A DNA stretch of 59,122 nucleotides, taken from assembly GCA_902785055.1 (NCBI GenBank), contig CACZXG010000002.1, forward strand, positions 19,232 to 78,353, in the 5' to 3' direction. This document shows, in pieces, positions 16,386 through 25,737 of the stretch. A program made the translations under genes and the position numbers. The notes below the pieces were generated by a model that worked only from the letters and a program-made list of their open reading frames with translations, searched no databases and was not told the DNA's origin. Position 1 is the first letter of the stretch. Each line of letters begins with the position of its first letter. Source of the DNA: an uncultured Lachnospiraceae bacterium. GTDB taxonomy: Bacteria; Bacillota; Clostridia; Lachnospirales; Lachnospiraceae.

Positions 16386-17516
16386 TTATTTTTTTAGCAG
16401 GACATGCCTTCCGTTGACTTCCACCGACCCGATCATGCGGTTGAGATACACGGAGAATCTTGTCACGCCGCTCCGGCGGATACTGGCCTCCAGGTTGGGA
16501 TTGAGTTCCAGCAGCTCCTTTTTGAGCGTCGCCAGATACATGTCATCGGTGTCGTGCTTTTTAAAGATGCGGAGGATCTGCTGCTCGATCTCGCTGTCGG
16601 GCGAACTGTTGAGGGAGACCCAGACCGCGCTGTCGCGGTTCTCTACCTTCAGGGACGGGAAATCCTTGAGGTACTCGGAGAGCTTGCTGTAGTGATAATT
16701 GCGGACGTCGAAATCAGGGAAGATCTTGACCAGACGGGACCCGATCTCGCCAAGGCCCGTCTCCTTGCCCTCCGCGTTGTTGTCTGTGATAATGCTCACG
16801 ATAGCCGCCTCGATGGTGGCTTTGTCTGTGAAGGACGCCTCGGAATCGCTGTCAAAATCCTGATCGACCTCAGGCTCTTCCTGGACTTTCGCAGGTGCCG
16901 GTGAGGCCTTGTAGGATACTGCCGGTTCTGAGACCGCGGCTCTTTTTCTTCTTGAAACGGTCTGTGCCGATGCGCCGCGCCCCGGGCTTTCCGAAGAGCT
17001 GCCGGAGGAAGATTCGGCAGAATAAAACTGGGAATTGGAATATCCGTAGGGATCCGCGCTGTCACGCTGGTTTCCGGAATCTCCCGCGTCGATGACATCG
17101 AGGAATATAAAGCGCTCACAGGACGCGCGGAAGGACTCCGGCGTCTTCTTCTCGCCCATCCCTATGACAAACTTGCCGGCTTCGCGAAGTCTGGTGGCAA
17201 GTTTATTGAAATCGCCGTCGCTGGATACGAGGCAGAATCCCTGGACATCGCCGGTGTAGAGTATGTCCATTGCGTCGATGATCAGGCCGATATCGGATGC
17301 GTTCTTGCCGGGGGTGTTGTTGGGCTGCATGACGGGTGTAAGAGAGAAGCGGGATGAGCATCTCATCCAGGAATGAAGCCGGTCCTGGGACCAGTCGCCG
17401 TACATGCGGCGGATCGTGATCTTTCCGTATTTGGACAATTCGCTTAAGATGCCCGAGATATAGCGCGGACTGACGTTGTCCGAGTCGATCAGAAGGGCGA
17501 TATTGAGATCTTCCAT
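16386..17516 (-). CDS. NYN domain protein with two OST-HTH/LOTUS domains
   Basis: A 376-residue protein. The N-terminal NYN (PIN-like) nuclease domain, about residues 1-150, shows the acidic positions LLIDSDNVS, NASDIGLIIDAMDIL and LVSSDGDFNKL, where metal-binding aspartates are expected. After a Ser-rich low-complexity linker, two LOTUS/OST-HTH RNA-binding modules follow (about 230-305 and 310-375), each with a conserved hydrophobic pattern. The NYN-LOTUS arrangement is widespread in bacteria and thought to act in RNA metabolism; targets are unknown. The start at 17516 follows GAAAGGAAACA; an upstream GTG at 17546 would add ten residues. It is divergent from mrp and converges on the repeat array, separated by a terminator. 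Confidence 0.88.
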   Translation of the reverse strand: MEDLNIALLIDSDNVSPRYISGILSELSKYGKITIRRMYGDWSQDRLHSWMRCSSRFSLTPVMQPNNTPGKNASDIGLIIDAMDILYTGDVQGFCLVSSDGDFNKLATRLREAGKFVIGMGEKKTPESFRASCERFIFLDVIDAGDSGNQRDSADPYGYSNSQFYSAESSSGSSSESPGRGASAQTVSRRKRAAVSEPAVSYKASPAPAKVQEEPEVDQDFDSDSEASFTDKATIEAAIVSIITDNNAEGKETGLGEIGSRLVKIFPDFDVRNYHYSKLSEYLKDFPSLKVENRDSAVWVSLNSSPDSEIEQQILRIFKKHDTDDMYLATLKKELLELNPNLEASIRRSGVTRFSVYLNRMIGSVEVNGRHVLLKK

Positions 17517-17613
17517 ATATTGTTTCCTTTCGAGACAAAACCTCACTGCTACTTTTCAAACAGTAAAGTTTCTATTATTATTAGACGTGCGGGGTCAAAT
17601 CCGCGCGCATTAC

Positions 17614-17665
17614 AAACCTGTTATCCGGGGCAGGAGCTGCCCTTCCTTAATACTATAACAGGTTT
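17614..17665 (+). promoter_or_regulatory. Inverted repeat in the mrp upstream region
   Basis: AAACCTGTTAT (17614-17624) is matched by ATAACAGGTTT (17655-17665), with an inner GGGCA/TGCCC hairpin. TTTTGAG follows. It lies 46 bp before the mrp start in the gap shared with the divergent NYN gene. It could be a leader hairpin, a weak terminator or an operator. Confidence 0.5.
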
Positions 17666-17710
17666 TGAGTGCTGAACACTATTTTTCGACAAGAATGGAG
17701 GAACCTAAAC

Positions 17711-18523
17711 ATGAGTGCACAGAACAACAACGGAGCACCGAAGCCGCCCAAGCCGGCGGATTTCCATATTGAAGCCAATAAGGGGAGCCATGTGAATAAG
17801 GTGATCGCGGTCGTCAGCGGCAAGGGAGGCGTCGGAAAGTCTTCCGTAACAGCGATGAGCGCGCTCTGGTCCAGGAGAAACGGCTACCAGACAGCGATCC
17901 TCGATGCGGATATCACAGGCCCCAGCGTGCCGAAGATGTTCGGCGTGGGATATGCGGATCTCGTGGCTACAGAGGAATGTCTCTATCCCGCAACCACCGT
18001 CACGGGTATCAAGGTCATGTCCATGAACCTTCTGACCAAGCAGGAGGACGCTCCCGTTATCTGGAGAAGCCCTGTCATCACAGGCGCCCTCAAGCAGTTC
18101 TGGACTGACGTAGCATGGGGCTATGTGGACTATATGTTCATCGATATGCCTCCGGGAACCGGCGACGTTCCGCTTACCGTATTCCAGTCTCTGCCGGTCG
18201 ACGGCATCATCGTTGTTACCACTCCTCAGGACCTGGTGAGTATGATCGTCAAGAAGGCGCTTGGCATGGCCAAACTCATGAAGGTGCCGGTACTGGGCAT
18301 CGTTGAGAACATGAGTTATGTGAAGTGCCCGCACTGCGGCGAAGAGATCCGCATTTTCGGCGACAGCCGCGTGGAGGAGATCGCAGCCAAAGAGAACATT
18401 CCGGTCATCGCCAGGATCCCGATCGATCCCCAGATGACATCCTTTATGGACACCGGAAAAGCGGAGTACTATGAGAGCACTTTTATGGAAGGCCTCAAGG
18501 ACGTGCTGCCTCCGATCGAGTGA
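17711..18523 (+). CDS. mrp: Mrp/NBP35 family ATP-binding protein (Fe-S cluster carrier)
   Basis: A 270-residue P-loop ATPase of the Mrp/NBP35 family, which carries and transfers iron-sulfur clusters in the cytosol. The deviant Walker A GKGGVGKSSVT lies near residue 37, a Walker B-like MFIDMPPGTGDVPLT near residue 140, and the cluster-binding CxxC as CPHCGE near residue 205. Start at 17711 is chosen for the preceding GGAGG; an upstream in-frame non-ATG start at 17669 lacks a site. A terminator follows, so it is transcribed apart from ftsH. Confidence 0.93.
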   Translation: MSAQNNNGAPKPPKPADFHIEANKGSHVNKVIAVVSGKGGVGKSSVTAMSALWSRRNGYQTAILDADITGPSVPKMFGVGYADLVATEECLYPATTVTGIKVMSMNLLTKQEDAPVIWRSPVITGALKQFWTDVAWGYVDYMFIDMPPGTGDVPLTVFQSLPVDGIIVVTTPQDLVSMIVKKALGMAKLMKVPVLGIVENMSYVKCPHCGEEIRIFGDSRVEEIAAKENIPVIARIPIDPQMTSFMDTGKAEYYESTFMEGLKDVLPPIE

Positions 18524-18563
18524 TAAGGAGCGGAGCAGCTGATCTCAATAAAAAGTCAGGATT

Positions 18564-18603
18564 GACGGCATGGTCCCTGCAGGGGCTGTGCCGTCTTTTT
18601 TTG
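18564..18603 (+). terminator. Intrinsic terminator after mrp
   Basis: GACGGCA pairs with TGCCGTC, with inner pairing of a CCCTGCAGGGG segment, and a run of seven T residues follows. Confidence 0.88.
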
Positions 18604-18610
18604 CAGAGAC

Positions 18611-18637
18611 TTGCGTAAAATTCCTACATCATATAAT
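18611..18637 (+). promoter_or_regulatory. Candidate promoter for ftsH
   Basis: TATAAT at 18632-18637 follows TTGCGT at 18611-18616 with a 15-bp spacer, which is short. It sits after the mrp terminator and 85 bp before the ftsH start. The -10 is perfect; the -35 is uncertain. Confidence 0.45.
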
Positions 18638-18721
18638 ATGAATCATAGCGCATTTTTCGCGGATGGGGCCGGAAAGGCCTCTGCGCAGAGTATTTGTTAA
18701 GAAAGAAAGAGTGATCAGAGA

Positions 18722-20965
18722 ATGTTAAGAGAGCTTTTTGATAATAAGAAAGAGAGAGACAATCTCGAACGCTATGACGACAAGCGCCGCCAGGACAACA
18801 GAGGAAACGGGGGCGGAAACGGCAGCGGCGAAGGAGACGACAACCGCGGGAACAGCGGGAAGGGACCGAACCGCCAGAACCTGATGATCATGCTTCTGGC
18901 GACGGTGATCGCTCTGGTGGTGATCAGTTATGTGATGAACATGGGATCCGAGGGTGCGACAAGGATCAGCTACAATGAGTTTCTGCAACTGGTGAATGAC
19001 AACAAGGTAGAGGAGGTCAATGTCCGGTCGGACCGTCTGGAGATCAAGCTGAAGGATACAGACGCGATCCGCTATACAGGCATTACTGAAGAGAATACAG
19101 CGCTGACGCAGCGGCTTCTTGACGCCGGCGTCACTGTCAACGGGTACATACCGGACAGTTCGGGAATGGTCATCTCATTCCTTCTGTCTTATGTGCTGCC
19201 CATTATCTTCCTGTGGGTGATCATGGGCTTCATTTTCCGAAGAGCCGGCAGCGGCGGACTCATGGGAAGTGTGGGAAAGAGCACTGCCAAGGAGTATGTA
19301 CAGAAGGATACCGGCGTTACATTTGCTGATGTGGCCGGAGAAGACGAGGCCAAGGAGTCCCTGCAGGAAGTTGTGGATTTCCTGCACAATCCGGGCAAGT
19401 ATGTCAAGATCGGCGCCAAGCTCCCCAAGGGAGCTCTGCTGGTGGGCCCTCCCGGCACAGGTAAGACCCTGCTCGCCAAGGCTGTCGCAGGAGAGGCGCA
19501 CGTGCCTTTCTTCTCGCTGACGGGCTCCGACTTTATTGAATTGTATGTAGGTGTAGGTGCATCCCGTGTGCGCGACCTGTTCAAGGAAGCCAACAAGAAC
19601 GCGCCCTGCATCATCTTTATCGACGAGATCGACGCCATCGGCCGCAGCCGTGATTCCAAGTACGGCGGAGGCAACGAGGAACGCGAGCAGACCCTGAACC
19701 AGCTGCTCTCCGAGATGGACGGTTTTGAGCCGGCCAAGGGTATTCTCGTGCTCGGTGCCACCAACAGGCCCGAGATCCTGGATAAGGCGCTCCTGCGCCC
19801 CGGCCGTTTTGACCGTCGGATCATCGTGGACAGGCCTGACCTGAAGGGACGTATCGCTATTTTGAAAGTGCACGCCAAGGACGTCAGGATGGATGAGACC
19901 GTGGACCTGGAGGAGATCGCGTTGGCGACCAGCGGAGCGGTAGGTTCCGATCTGGCCAACATGATCAACGAGGCTGCCATTAACGCGGTCAAGAACAATC
20001 GTAAATACGTAAATCAGCAGGATCTTTTCGAGGCAGTCGAGCAGGTCCTGGTCGGCAAGGAGAAGAAGGACAGGATCATGAGCCAGAAGGAGAGGCGGAT
20101 CGTGTCCTACCACGAGGTCGGCCATGCACTGATCAGCGCAGTGCAGAAGAACTCCGAGCCTGTGCAGAAGATCACCATCGTTCCCAGGACTATGGGCGCG
20201 CTGGGCTATGTAATGCAGGTGCCTGAGGAGGAGAAATATCTCAATACCAAGGCAGAGCTGCACGATATGATCGTGGGCATGCTGGGCGGACGCGCCGCCG
20301 AGGAACTCAAATTCGAGACGGTGACCACCGGCGCTTCCAACGATATCGAACGGGCAACGGCGATCGCCCGCAATATGGTCACTCAGTACGGCATGAGCAG
20401 CAAGTTCGGCCTGATGGGCCTCGCGACCGTGGAGAGCCAGTATCTCGAGGGCAGAGCTGTGCTCAACTGCAGCGATGTCACGGCGGCAGCAGTGGATGAG
20501 GAAGTCCGCCTGATCATGGAAGAATGCTACAATGAGGCGAAGGCTATTCTCTCCGAGAATATGGAAGCTATGGACCTGATCGCCGATTATCTGATCCGCG
20601 AGGAGACGATCACCGGCAAGGAATTCATGCAGCTCTACAGGCAGGCGAAGGGCATTCCGGAGCCCGAAGAGGGCGAGGACAGCGCTGAGGCCGCTATTGA
20701 AGCTGAGAGAAAGGAAATTGCCAGGGTAGAGGCGATGCCCGCTTCGATCCCGGAGATTAGGGCTGAGGCGGAAGCCAAAGCGGAAGAAAAGCCTGCGCCC
20801 AAAATTGTCAAGGCAGAGCCTGCGCCTGAAATTGCCAAGGCAGAGGCCGCGCCTGAAGCAGACGACGAGGAGGAAGAAGCTGAGGAGAAGCCGGCAAAGA
20901 ACGGCCCAAGAGGCAGGTTTACGGATGTGCCTCAGGAGGATGTGGACCGGTTTTTCAAGAAGTGA
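18722..20965 (+). CDS. ftsH: ATP-dependent zinc metalloprotease FtsH
   Basis: A 747-residue membrane-anchored AAA+ protease that degrades misfolded membrane and some regulatory proteins. After a Gly/Asn/Arg-rich N-terminal tail (about 1-57), a membrane segment (MIMLLATVIALVVISYVM) and a second one near residue 150 bracket an extracytoplasmic domain. The AAA module has GPPGTGKT, IIFIDEIDAIG and the SRH ATNRPEILDKALLRPGRFDR. The zinc site is HEVGH, and the distal metal ligand lies in TTGASNDIERAT. The C-terminus is extended by about 110 acidic, Ala/Glu/Pro-rich residues with repeated KAEPAPEI motifs, longer than the usual 600-650 residues. uvrC starts 13 bp later. Confidence 0.97.
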   Translation: MLRELFDNKKERDNLERYDDKRRQDNRGNGGGNGSGEGDDNRGNSGKGPNRQNLMIMLLATVIALVVISYVMNMGSEGATRISYNEFLQLVNDNKVEEVNVRSDRLEIKLKDTDAIRYTGITEENTALTQRLLDAGVTVNGYIPDSSGMVISFLLSYVLPIIFLWVIMGFIFRRAGSGGLMGSVGKSTAKEYVQKDTGVTFADVAGEDEAKESLQEVVDFLHNPGKYVKIGAKLPKGALLVGPPGTGKTLLAKAVAGEAHVPFFSLTGSDFIELYVGVGASRVRDLFKEANKNAPCIIFIDEIDAIGRSRDSKYGGGNEEREQTLNQLLSEMDGFEPAKGILVLGATNRPEILDKALLRPGRFDRRIIVDRPDLKGRIAILKVHAKDVRMDETVDLEEIALATSGAVGSDLANMINEAAINAVKNNRKYVNQQDLFEAVEQVLVGKEKKDRIMSQKERRIVSYHEVGHALISAVQKNSEPVQKITIVPRTMGALGYVMQVPEEEKYLNTKAELHDMIVGMLGGRAAEELKFETVTTGASNDIERATAIARNMVTQYGMSSKFGLMGLATVESQYLEGRAVLNCSDVTAAAVDEEVRLIMEECYNEAKAILSENMEAMDLIADYLIREETITGKEFMQLYRQAKGIPEPEEGEDSAEAAIEAERKEIARVEAMPASIPEIRAEAEAKAEEKPAPKIVKAEPAPEIAKAEAAPEADDEEEEAEEKPAKNGPRGRFTDVPQEDVDRFFKK

Positions 20966-20978
20966 GTGAACGAGCAGG

Positions 20979-22883
20979 ATGTTCGATGTACAGGAAGAAC
21001 TGAAGAAACTGCCGCCCAAACCGGGCGTATATATCATGCATGATGAGCGGGATGCGATTATTTATGTGGGAAAGGCGGTGAACCTCCACAATCGTGTCCG
21101 CTCTTATTTTCGTAAGATCGTAGGGAGAGGTCCGCAGATCGACCAGATGGTGAAGCAGATCGCGCGCTTCGAGTATATTGTCACTGACTCGGAGCTGGAG
21201 GCGCTGATCCTGGAGAACAATCTGATCAAGGAGCACCGGCCAAAATATAACACGATGCTCAAGGACGACAAGACTTATCCTTACATCAAGGTGACAGTCG
21301 CGGAAGCCTATCCCAGGATCCTCTTCGCGAGGAGACAGCAGAAGGACAAGTCGCGATATTTTGGCCCCTATACAAGTGCCCAGGCGGTGAAGAGCACCAT
21401 CGAGCTGCTGAACAGAATGTACGGACTGAGGGACTGCTCCAGAGTGCTTCCCAGGGATTTCGGGAAGGAGAGGCCCTGCCTGAACCTCCACATGGAGCGC
21501 TGCTGCGCGCCCTGTACGGGAGATGTGCCGGAGGAGGAGTACAGAAAGCGGGTGGACATGGCGCTGGAGTTCCTTTCCGGGCACTATGATCCCATCATAA
21601 AAGACCTGACGCAGAAGATGACGGAAGCGTCGGAGGCGATGGAGTTCGAGAAGGCGATCCGGTACAGGGACCTTCTGAACGATGTGCAGCAGGTCGCCCA
21701 GAAGCAGAAGATGTCCGAGAATCTCGGGGAGAACAGGGACATCCTGGGCATCGCGGTGGACAATTCCAGCCCTGATTCCGACGGCGTCGTACAGACTTTC
21801 TTCCTTCGGGATGGAAAGCTGATCGGCCGCGAGCACTTCTACATGACCCATGTGGCCGGAAGGAAGAAGTCGGACATCCTGTCCGAATTCATCAAGCAGT
21901 TCTACGGGGGAACCCCGTCGATCCCCAGGGAGATCTTTCTTCCCTGCGAGCTGGATGACAGGGAACTGCTGGAGCAGTGGCTGACAGCCGTCAAGGGGAG
22001 CAAAGTTGTTCTGCGGGTGCCTGTCAAGGGACAGAAAGAGAAGCTGGTCGAACTTGCCAACACCAACGCGGGCCTTGTCCTTGACAAGGACCGGGAGCGG
22101 CTCAAGAGAGAAGAGGGAAGGACTATCGGCGCGGTTCGGGAGATCGAGCAGCTGCTGGGCCTTAAGAAGGCGGAACGGATGGAGGCCTTCGATATCTCCA
22201 ATATCAGCGGATTCGCCAATGTCGGATCCATGGTGGTTTACGAGAAAGGAAGACCCAAGCGCAGCGATTACCGCAAATTCCGGATCAAAACAGTATCGGG
22301 CCCCAACGACTACGCCTGTATGAAGGAAGTGCTCACGAGGCGCTTCCGCCACGGAATGGACGAACTCAAAGACCTGGACAGGAGCATGATCGACAGGGAA
22401 TTCGGGAGTTTCACCAGATTTCCGGATGTCCTGATGATGGACGGCGGCAGAGGCCAGGTAAATATCGCCCTGCAGGTGCTCGATGAGCTGGGACTTAAGA
22501 TCCCGGTCTGCGGAATGGTGAAGGATGATCACCACAGGACCAGAGGTTTGTATTACAATAATATAGAGATCCCTATTGACCGCTCGAGCGAAGCCTTCAA
22601 GCTGATCACGCGAATTCAGGATGAAGCCCACAGATTCGCCATCGAGTATCACCGGTCGCTCCGGGGCAAGGCGCAGACATCTTCCGCGCTGGAAGAGATC
22701 CCCGGGATCGGGCCGGCCAGGAAGAAAGCGCTGATGCGAGAATTCGGCTCCATCGAGGAGATCGCGGCGGCGGATGTCGAAAGGCTTGCGCAGGTGCCGG
22801 AGATCACGGCGGGAGCTGCAGAGGAGATCTATCGATATTTTCACAAAGGAAAAGAAGTGCCCGCGGAGAATTCCGGGGCCTGA
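20979..22883 (+). CDS. uvrC: Excinuclease ABC subunit C
   Basis: A 634-residue nuclease that makes both incisions in UvrABC nucleotide-excision repair. The GIY-YIG domain is at the N-terminus (PGVYIMHDERDAIIYVGKA), a UVR helical motif for UvrB contact near residue 205-240, the RNase H-like domain after residue 380 (AFDISNISGFANVGSMVVY), and tandem helix-hairpin-helix motifs at the end (IPGIGPARKKALMREF). Length fits the family (about 600-630). The start lies 13 bp after ftsH with only a weak, close GAGCAGG before it, so expression probably depends on the upstream transcript. Confidence 0.97.
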   Translation: MFDVQEELKKLPPKPGVYIMHDERDAIIYVGKAVNLHNRVRSYFRKIVGRGPQIDQMVKQIARFEYIVTDSELEALILENNLIKEHRPKYNTMLKDDKTYPYIKVTVAEAYPRILFARRQQKDKSRYFGPYTSAQAVKSTIELLNRMYGLRDCSRVLPRDFGKERPCLNLHMERCCAPCTGDVPEEEYRKRVDMALEFLSGHYDPIIKDLTQKMTEASEAMEFEKAIRYRDLLNDVQQVAQKQKMSENLGENRDILGIAVDNSSPDSDGVVQTFFLRDGKLIGREHFYMTHVAGRKKSDILSEFIKQFYGGTPSIPREIFLPCELDDRELLEQWLTAVKGSKVVLRVPVKGQKEKLVELANTNAGLVLDKDRERLKREEGRTIGAVREIEQLLGLKKAERMEAFDISNISGFANVGSMVVYEKGRPKRSDYRKFRIKTVSGPNDYACMKEVLTRRFRHGMDELKDLDRSMIDREFGSFTRFPDVLMMDGGRGQVNIALQVLDELGLKIPVCGMVKDDHHRTRGLYYNNIEIPIDRSSEAFKLITRIQDEAHRFAIEYHRSLRGKAQTSSALEEIPGIGPARKKALMREFGSIEEIAAADVERLAQVPEITAGAAEEIYRYFHKGKEVPAENSGA

Positions 22884-22934
22884 GACAGAGGTACAAGCAG
22901 TTTATCCCGGCGCATAAGCCAGAGAGGAATGAGT

Positions 22935-23879
22935 ATGGCAACCGTTCGATTAAATGAGGTGATCGCCAAGATGAACCTCGAAAATCTGACACCGCAGATC
23001 GATGTCACCAAGATCAGGATCCGGCAGCCCGATATCAACCGGCCCGCAGTACAGATGACGGGATATTTTGAACACTTTGCCGCGGGAAGAATCCAGATCA
23101 TCGGTCTGGTTGAATATTCCTACATGCAGCAGATGAGTCCGGAGCGGAAAGACGAGATCTATCAGAGATTCCTTTCCATGGATATTCCGTGTGTCGTATT
23201 CTGCAGAGAGCTGGAGCCCGATGAACTCTTCATGAAATACGCCCTGAAAAACGGAGTTGCGCTCCTGATGACCAAAGATGCCACCTCCAACTTCATGGGA
23301 GAGATCATCCGCTGGCTGAATGCGCGGCTGGCACCCTGCATCACGATCCACGGTGTATTGATCGACGTATACGGCGTCGGCGTCCTGATCACAGGTGAGA
23401 GCGGCATCGGTAAATCCGAGATGGCGCTGGAACTGATCAAGAGAGGACACAGACTGGTGTCCGACGATGTCGTCGAGATCCGCAAAGTGAGCGAGGATAC
23501 GCTGATCGGAACTGCGCCCAAGATCACGAAGCACCTGATCGAACTGAGGGGTATCGGCATTATCGATGTTAAGACTCTGTTCGGCGTCTCCAGCGTCCGC
23601 AACAGCCAGAATATCGATCTTGTCATCGAACTGGAGGAGTGGAGCAAGGACAAGGAATTTGACCGCCTGGGCCTTGAGGAGCACCATATCGAGTATCTCG
23701 GCAACCGCGTCGTGTGTCACAAGATCCCGATCCGTCCGGGCCGGAATCTCGCGATCATCTGTGAGGCGGCTGCCGTCAACCACAGACAGAAGCTCATGGG
23801 CTATAACGCGGCCCAGGAGTTATATAAGCGCGTTCAGGCCAACCTGATGGGCGGCAACAGAGATGATGAGGACGATTAA
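22935..23879 (+). CDS. hprK: HPr kinase/phosphorylase
   Basis: A 314-residue bifunctional enzyme that phosphorylates and dephosphorylates Ser46 of HPr and Crh, central to carbon catabolite control in Bacillota. The N-terminal domain (about 1-130) is followed by the P-loop GESGIGKSEMALELIKRGH, the capping LVSDDVVEI, and the family signature IELRGIGIIDVKTLFG and NRVVCHKIPIRPGRNLA. The ATG at 22935 is preferred because AGAGGA is six bases before it; an ATG at 22929 overlaps that site. The GTG start of murB abuts its stop. Two HPr-like genes with an intact regulatory serine are also in this window. Confidence 0.96.
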   Translation: MATVRLNEVIAKMNLENLTPQIDVTKIRIRQPDINRPAVQMTGYFEHFAAGRIQIIGLVEYSYMQQMSPERKDEIYQRFLSMDIPCVVFCRELEPDELFMKYALKNGVALLMTKDATSNFMGEIIRWLNARLAPCITIHGVLIDVYGVGVLITGESGIGKSEMALELIKRGHRLVSDDVVEIRKVSEDTLIGTAPKITKHLIELRGIGIIDVKTLFGVSSVRNSQNIDLVIELEEWSKDKEFDRLGLEEHHIEYLGNRVVCHKIPIRPGRNLAIICEAAAVNHRQKLMGYNAAQELYKRVQANLMGGNRDDEDD

Positions 23880-24812
23880 GTGATTACAGAAGGTTTAGTC
23901 AGTGAGCTTATTAAGATCGCGGCTCCGGAGAGAGTGAAAAGAGATGAATTACTGTCGGGGCACTGCTCCTTCAGGACCGGCGGACCGGCAGACCTGTTTG
24001 TACAGGTGTGCACAGAGGAGGAACTGGTAAAGACCCTTGAACTGCTGGAAGCGTCGGATGTCGACGTATTCCTGCTTGGCCGAGGCACAAATCTCCTGAT
24101 CGGAGACAAAGGCTTCAGGGGAGCCGTCGTGACCATGTGCGCTCCTTCGGGAACGAAGTCCGATCTTTGCAATGTGAAGATCGACGGGAGCCGCCTGAGA
24201 GCAGGGGCGGGCGCCTCTCTTCTCAAAATAGCGATGGCTGCCAGAGACGCTGCTCTTGCCGGGTTTGAATTTGCGGCGGGCATCCCCGGATCCCTCGGCG
24301 GAGCGGTCATGATGAACGCCGGCGCTTACGGCGGCGAGATGAAGGATGTGGTAAGGTCCGTGAGGATCTTTTACCCGGGTTCCGGGATCAGGGAATTGTC
24401 AGGGGAAGAGATGAAATTCGGATATCGTACGAGCCGCCTCAAACAGGAGCGCGGTATCGTGTTGAGCGCCGAGATGGAACTTGAACCCGGCGACAGCCGG
24501 AAGATCACGGAAAGGATCACGGAGCTCGCGCAGAAGCGCATGGGCAAACAGCCTCTGGAGTATGCCAGTGCGGGCAGCACTTTTAAACGGCCGGAAGGCT
24601 ATTTTGCCGGCAAACTGATCCAGGACGCGGGCCTTATGGGCTTTAGCGTGGGAGACGCCCAGGTGTCGGAGAAACACGCGGGATTTGTGATCAACCGGGG
24701 AAACGCCAGTGCGGCGCAGATCCGGGAGCTGATCGAGGAAGTACAGAGAGTCGTGCTGGAGGATTCCGGCGTGCAGCTTGAGCGGGAAGTGATCTTTTTG
24801 GGAGAATTCTGA
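23880..24812 (+). CDS. murB: UDP-N-acetylenolpyruvoylglucosamine reductase
   Basis: A 310-residue flavoenzyme of peptidoglycan precursor synthesis; it reduces UDP-GlcNAc-enolpyruvate to UDP-MurNAc. FAD-binding motifs GRGTNLLIGDKGFRG and GIPGSLGGAVMMNAGAYGGEM are clear, followed by YRTSRLK and the catalytic-serine region AGSTFKRPEGYFAGKLI, and the C-terminal Glu in LEREVIFLGEF. The type is the shorter class II enzyme (about 300 residues) typical of Gram-positives. The start is a GTG directly after the hprK stop, with GAGGA seven bases upstream, so the two genes are translationally close. Confidence 0.96.
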   Translation: MITEGLVSELIKIAAPERVKRDELLSGHCSFRTGGPADLFVQVCTEEELVKTLELLEASDVDVFLLGRGTNLLIGDKGFRGAVVTMCAPSGTKSDLCNVKIDGSRLRAGAGASLLKIAMAARDAALAGFEFAAGIPGSLGGAVMMNAGAYGGEMKDVVRSVRIFYPGSGIRELSGEEMKFGYRTSRLKQERGIVLSAEMELEPGDSRKITERITELAQKRMGKQPLEYASAGSTFKRPEGYFAGKLIQDAGLMGFSVGDAQVSEKHAGFVINRGNASAAQIRELIEEVQRVVLEDSGVQLEREVIFLGEF

Positions 24813-24864
24813 GCGCCCGGGCGGAGATTCCGGCGGCAGGCCGGACTCTGCGGAAAGGATGAAA

Positions 24865-25719
24865 ATGAGATTTGTTGTAGTCACAGGCATGAGCGGCGGA
24901 GGGAAACTCACGGCGATCCGCTTTCTGGAGGATATGGGCTATTACTGTGTGGACAATCTTCCCGTCCGCCTGATCGACCCCTTCATGGAACTCGTATCCG
25001 CGCCCGGCAGCGACGTCGACAAGGTCGTGCTGGGGCTTGATGTCCGCGCCGACAAATCCTTCGACAACGTGGAGCAGGTGCTCGCAGCGCTCAAAAAGAA
25101 AGGCTATAAGTATGAGATCCTCTTCATGGATGCCAGCGACGAGGTCCTGATCAAGAGATACAAGGAGACCAGGCGTCAGCATCCCGTAAGTCCGACCGGC
25201 CGCGTGGAAGACGGCATCGCGCAGGAGAGAAAGATCCTGGAGCAGATCAAAAAAGAGGCGGACTATGTGATCGACACTTCAGGGCTCCTCACCAGAGTCC
25301 TCAAGGAAGAACTGGTCAAGATCTTCGTCAAGGACGAAAAATACAACTCCCTGATGATCTCCATCATGTCCTTCGGCTTTAAGAACGGTATTCCGGCTGA
25401 CGCGGACCTGGTCTTTGACGTCCGCTTCCTGCCCAATCCCTTCTATGTGGAAAGCCTCAAGAAACTGACGGGGAACGACAAGCCTGTCCGGGATTACGTC
25501 ATGTCCTTCCCGGAGGCGGGGCAGTTTATGGAGAAACTTGAGGATATGATCTCATTCCTGATTCCCGGTTATGTCAAAGAGGGCAAGAACCAGCTTGTCA
25601 TAGCCATCGGATGCACCGGCGGACAGCACCGCAGCGTGACGATCGCCAACGCGCTGGCCGAGAAGCTCAGGGGCGGCGATTACGGGATCAACCTCTACCA
25701 CAGAGACGCTAAGCACTAG
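24865..25719 (+). CDS. rapZ: RNase adapter RapZ / YvcJ family nucleotide-binding protein
   Basis: A 284-residue protein of the RapZ/YvcJ family, which binds and hydrolyses nucleotides; in E. coli RapZ controls GlmZ decay, and in Bacillus YvcJ affects competence. The N-terminal P-loop reads GMSGGGKLT (residues 8-16): the Ser/Thr that normally follows the lysine is Leu. The C-terminal half has the conserved SFGFKNGIPADADLVFDVRFLPNPFYV and the terminal IGCTGGQHRSVTIANALAE. The ATG at 24865 has AAAGG six bases upstream; an in-frame ATG at 24859 overlaps it. whiA follows. The yvcK gene often found between rapZ and whiA is absent. Confidence 0.93.
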   Translation: MRFVVVTGMSGGGKLTAIRFLEDMGYYCVDNLPVRLIDPFMELVSAPGSDVDKVVLGLDVRADKSFDNVEQVLAALKKKGYKYEILFMDASDEVLIKRYKETRRQHPVSPTGRVEDGIAQERKILEQIKKEADYVIDTSGLLTRVLKEELVKIFVKDEKYNSLMISIMSFGFKNGIPADADLVFDVRFLPNPFYVESLKKLTGNDKPVRDYVMSFPEAGQFMEKLEDMISFLIPGYVKEGKNQLVIAIGCTGGQHRSVTIANALAEKLRGGDYGINLYHRDAKH

Positions 25720-25737
25720 AACGGGCGGGTGATCACT

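Noticed and set aside
19175-22844. Long minus-strand frames opposite ftsH and uvrC
   Set aside because: They are antisense to unambiguous genes and show no family motif.
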